Shown here: positions 6,158-7,242 of the stretch, in pieces
Layout of the letters: the number at the start of each line of letters is the position of its first letter
Position numbering within the stretch: position 1 is the first letter of the stretch
Assembly: GCA_017471125.1 (NCBI GenBank)
Contig: JAFUWR010000300.1
Span: 1 to 7,242, forward strand
Length of the DNA stretch: 7,242 bases
Source of the DNA: Clostridia bacterium
GTDB lineage: Bacteria; Bacillota; Clostridia; Christensenellales; Aristaeellaceae
Reading direction: 5' to 3'
Translations under genes and position numbers: made by a program
The notes under the pieces: model-generated
Told to the model about the DNA's origin: nothing
The model's input: only the letters and a program-made list of their open reading frames with translations
Databases searched by the model: none

Positions 6158-7033
6158 CTAAATGAAACGCTTGAAGAAGTCACATTCCTCGTCGTTGCAC
6201 AGCTTGCCGACGGGGTCGCGCATGTCGCAGTGGAACACGTGGCCGGGGCGGGTGTCATGGTCGCCGTAGAGCCGGGACACGTGGGGCACATCCATCGCGT
6301 CCAGCTTCGCCGCCATCACCGGGGCCTGCGCCCGCAGGTAGTCGCCGGTGGAGGTCATGACGAAGGCCGGCGGGAAGGCCGGGGTGACGTGCAGTATGGG
6401 GTTCGTCAGCGCCAGGCTCTCCGGCGTGATGCCGCCGGGCAGGAAGTCCTCCATCAGGGACCGGCCCTGCGCGCCCTCGGACACGTCCCGCTCGTAGACG
6501 CCGCAGTTCAGCGCCACCGCGGTGGGGACGAAGCCCGCGGGCGGGGCGAAGTCGAACCTGGCCGCGTACTCGGGGTTCGTGCAGACGCAGGCGTACAGCG
6601 CCAGCAGGTGCGCGCCCGCGGAGTCGCCCACGGCGAACACATGCCTGTCGTCCAGCCCGTACTCCGCGGCGTGGCCCCGCAGCCAGTGGAACACCAAGTT
6701 CGCGTCCTCCAGCGGCGCGGGGAACCTGTGTTCCGGGGCCAGGCGGTAGGTGAAGTTCACCACGCCGAAGCCCCGCTGGGCCAGGCTCATGCAGTAATAT
6801 TGATAGCGCTCCTTGTCGCCGTAGACCCAGCCGCCGCCGTGGACGCTGACGATCACCGGCCAGGGGCCGTCCCCCGCCCGGGGCGTGTACACGTCCAGCG
6901 CCTGCCATTTGGGGTCGTCGCCGTAGACGATGTCGTCGCGGCGCAGGATGTCCGGCGGGGTGGTCAGCCCGGCGTCCCGGATGTCGTCCGAGGCCTTGAA
7001 CTCGGCCCGCAATTTGTCACTGATCCTGGACAT
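6158..7033 (-). CDS. Alpha/beta-hydrolase, HSL/acetyl-esterase type
   Basis: A 291-aa carboxylic-ester hydrolase of the hormone-sensitive-lipase-like group. The oxyanion-hole motif HGGGW is at residues 65-69, the nucleophile elbow GDSAG at 136-140 (Ser138), the probable acid Asp231 in STGDYL, and the probable catalytic His265 in GHVFH, so the triad looks complete. There is no signal peptide or membrane segment, so it is cytoplasmic. AAGGAGGA (CCTCCT at 7042-7047 on the plus strand) is 8 nt from the ATG and lies within the end of addB; the two genes overlap by 17 nt in different frames, suggesting coupled translation. MetY follows after 17 nt. The substrate is unknown: small acetyl esters, or sugar or xylan acetyl groups, are family-level possibilities. 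It is not homoserine acetyltransferase (MetX), which shares the fold but lacks HGGGW. Confidence 0.9.
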   Translation of the reverse strand: MSRISDKLRAEFKASDDIRDAGLTTPPDILRRDDIVYGDDPKWQALDVYTPRAGDGPWPVIVSVHGGGWVYGDKERYQYYCMSLAQRGFGVVNFTYRLAPEHRFPAPLEDANLVFHWLRGHAAEYGLDDRHVFAVGDSAGAHLLALYACVCTNPEYAARFDFAPPAGFVPTAVALNCGVYERDVSEGAQGRSLMEDFLPGGITPESLALTNPILHVTPAFPPAFVMTSTGDYLRAQAPVMAAKLDAMDVPHVSRLYGDHDTRPGHVFHCDMRDPVGKLCNDEECDFFKRFI

Positions 7034-7242
7034 TGTCGTCTCCTCCTTCGTCGTTCGCTTCCAATTTCATCAGCTCCAGCGCCTGGTCGCCCCGCAGGGG
7101 CCGGAACCGGCGCACGCAACCCGCGTCCAGCTTGGGGTCGAACAGGCAGGCGTCCCGCAGGTCGCACCACTGGCAGGACGTGCCGACGCGGGACTCGGCG
7201 GGGGCCATCGCCGCCTCGCCGCCGCGTATGCCGTCCAGCAGC
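7017..7242 (-). CDS. addB: Probable AddB C-terminus (AddAB helicase-nuclease), truncated by window edge
   Basis: The frame is open to the right edge of the window, so only the last ~74 residues are seen. CQWCDLRDACLFDP contains Cys-x2-Cys-x5-Cys (codons at about 7173-7175, 7164-7166, 7146-7148). This matches the three C-terminal iron-sulfur cysteines of AddB, the inactive-helicase/nuclease partner in AddAB, which processes double-strand breaks and recognises Chi-type sites; the fourth cysteine and the PD-(D/E)XK nuclease core would lie outside. The FDP and VRRFRPL stretches after the cysteines also resemble AddB ends. An extra Cys (7116-7118) follows. The ATG at 7208 is internal, not a start. 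The gene end overlaps the hydrolase start by 17 nt. Another Fe-S PD-(D/E)XK nuclease such as a Cas4-like protein is a less likely alternative. Confidence 0.72.
   Translation of the reverse strand, partial: LLDGIRGGEAAMAPAESRVGTSCQWCDLRDACLFDPKLDAGCVRRFRPLRGDQALELMKLEANDEGGDDNVQDQ

Overview
This window is a strongly G+C-rich bacterial chromosome segment (about two-thirds G+C by eye). Its gene content points to a high-G+C member of the Clostridia or a related gut-type Firmicute. The evidence is a SpoIIIE-type FtsK followed by rimO and pgsA (a familiar Firmicutes order), an AddB-type nuclease end with Fe-S cysteines, and an orphan Rpn-like Gly-repeat tail protein. AGGAGG ribosome sites precede the minus-strand genes, and a near-consensus sigma-A promoter is present. 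The lineage call is inference; there is no rRNA or other taxonomic marker.

Left part, plus strand, two transcription units. Positions 1-2577 hold the C-terminal two-thirds or more of the DNA translocase gene ftsK (start outside the window). A 202-aa Fic-domain AMP-transferase with its own C-terminal inhibitory motif (class III) follows after 21 nt. The unit ends in a GC-rich rho-independent terminator. Twenty bases later a sigma-A promoter (TTGTCA, 17-nt spacer, TATAAT) opens a second unit. It has a roughly 75-nt leader with a strong hairpin, then an 81-aa protein resembling only the repeat/helical tail of Rpn-family nucleases, then rimO (methylthiotransferase acting on ribosomal protein S12) and pgsA (phosphatidylglycerophosphate synthase). 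These three genes are tightly packed: 5 nt between the small gene and the rimO start chosen here, and a 4-nt ATGA overlap between rimO and pgsA.

Right part, minus strand, convergent. Reading from the right edge: the last ~74 codons of a probable addB (AddAB helicase-nuclease subunit), an HSL-type alpha/beta-hydrolase whose start overlaps the addB end by 17 nt, and metY (O-acetylhomoserine sulfhydrylase) 17 nt further on. The two convergent groups share a perfect 13-bp hairpin at 4833-4865 with A and T flanks, a bidirectional terminator.

Most genes are housekeeping: chromosome segregation, ribosome modification, phospholipid synthesis, recombination, methionine synthesis. The accessory content is two small genes set between ftsK and rimO. 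One is the Fic AMPylator, a family whose class III members can poison gyrase/topoisomerase IV. The other is the orphan Rpn-tail protein, possibly related to the intragenic antitoxin-like small products of rpn genes. These two and the regulatory boundary between them are the parts most worth a second look. I found no CRISPR array, tRNA, rRNA, insertion sequence or riboswitch. No gene-free stretch exceeds 300 bases.
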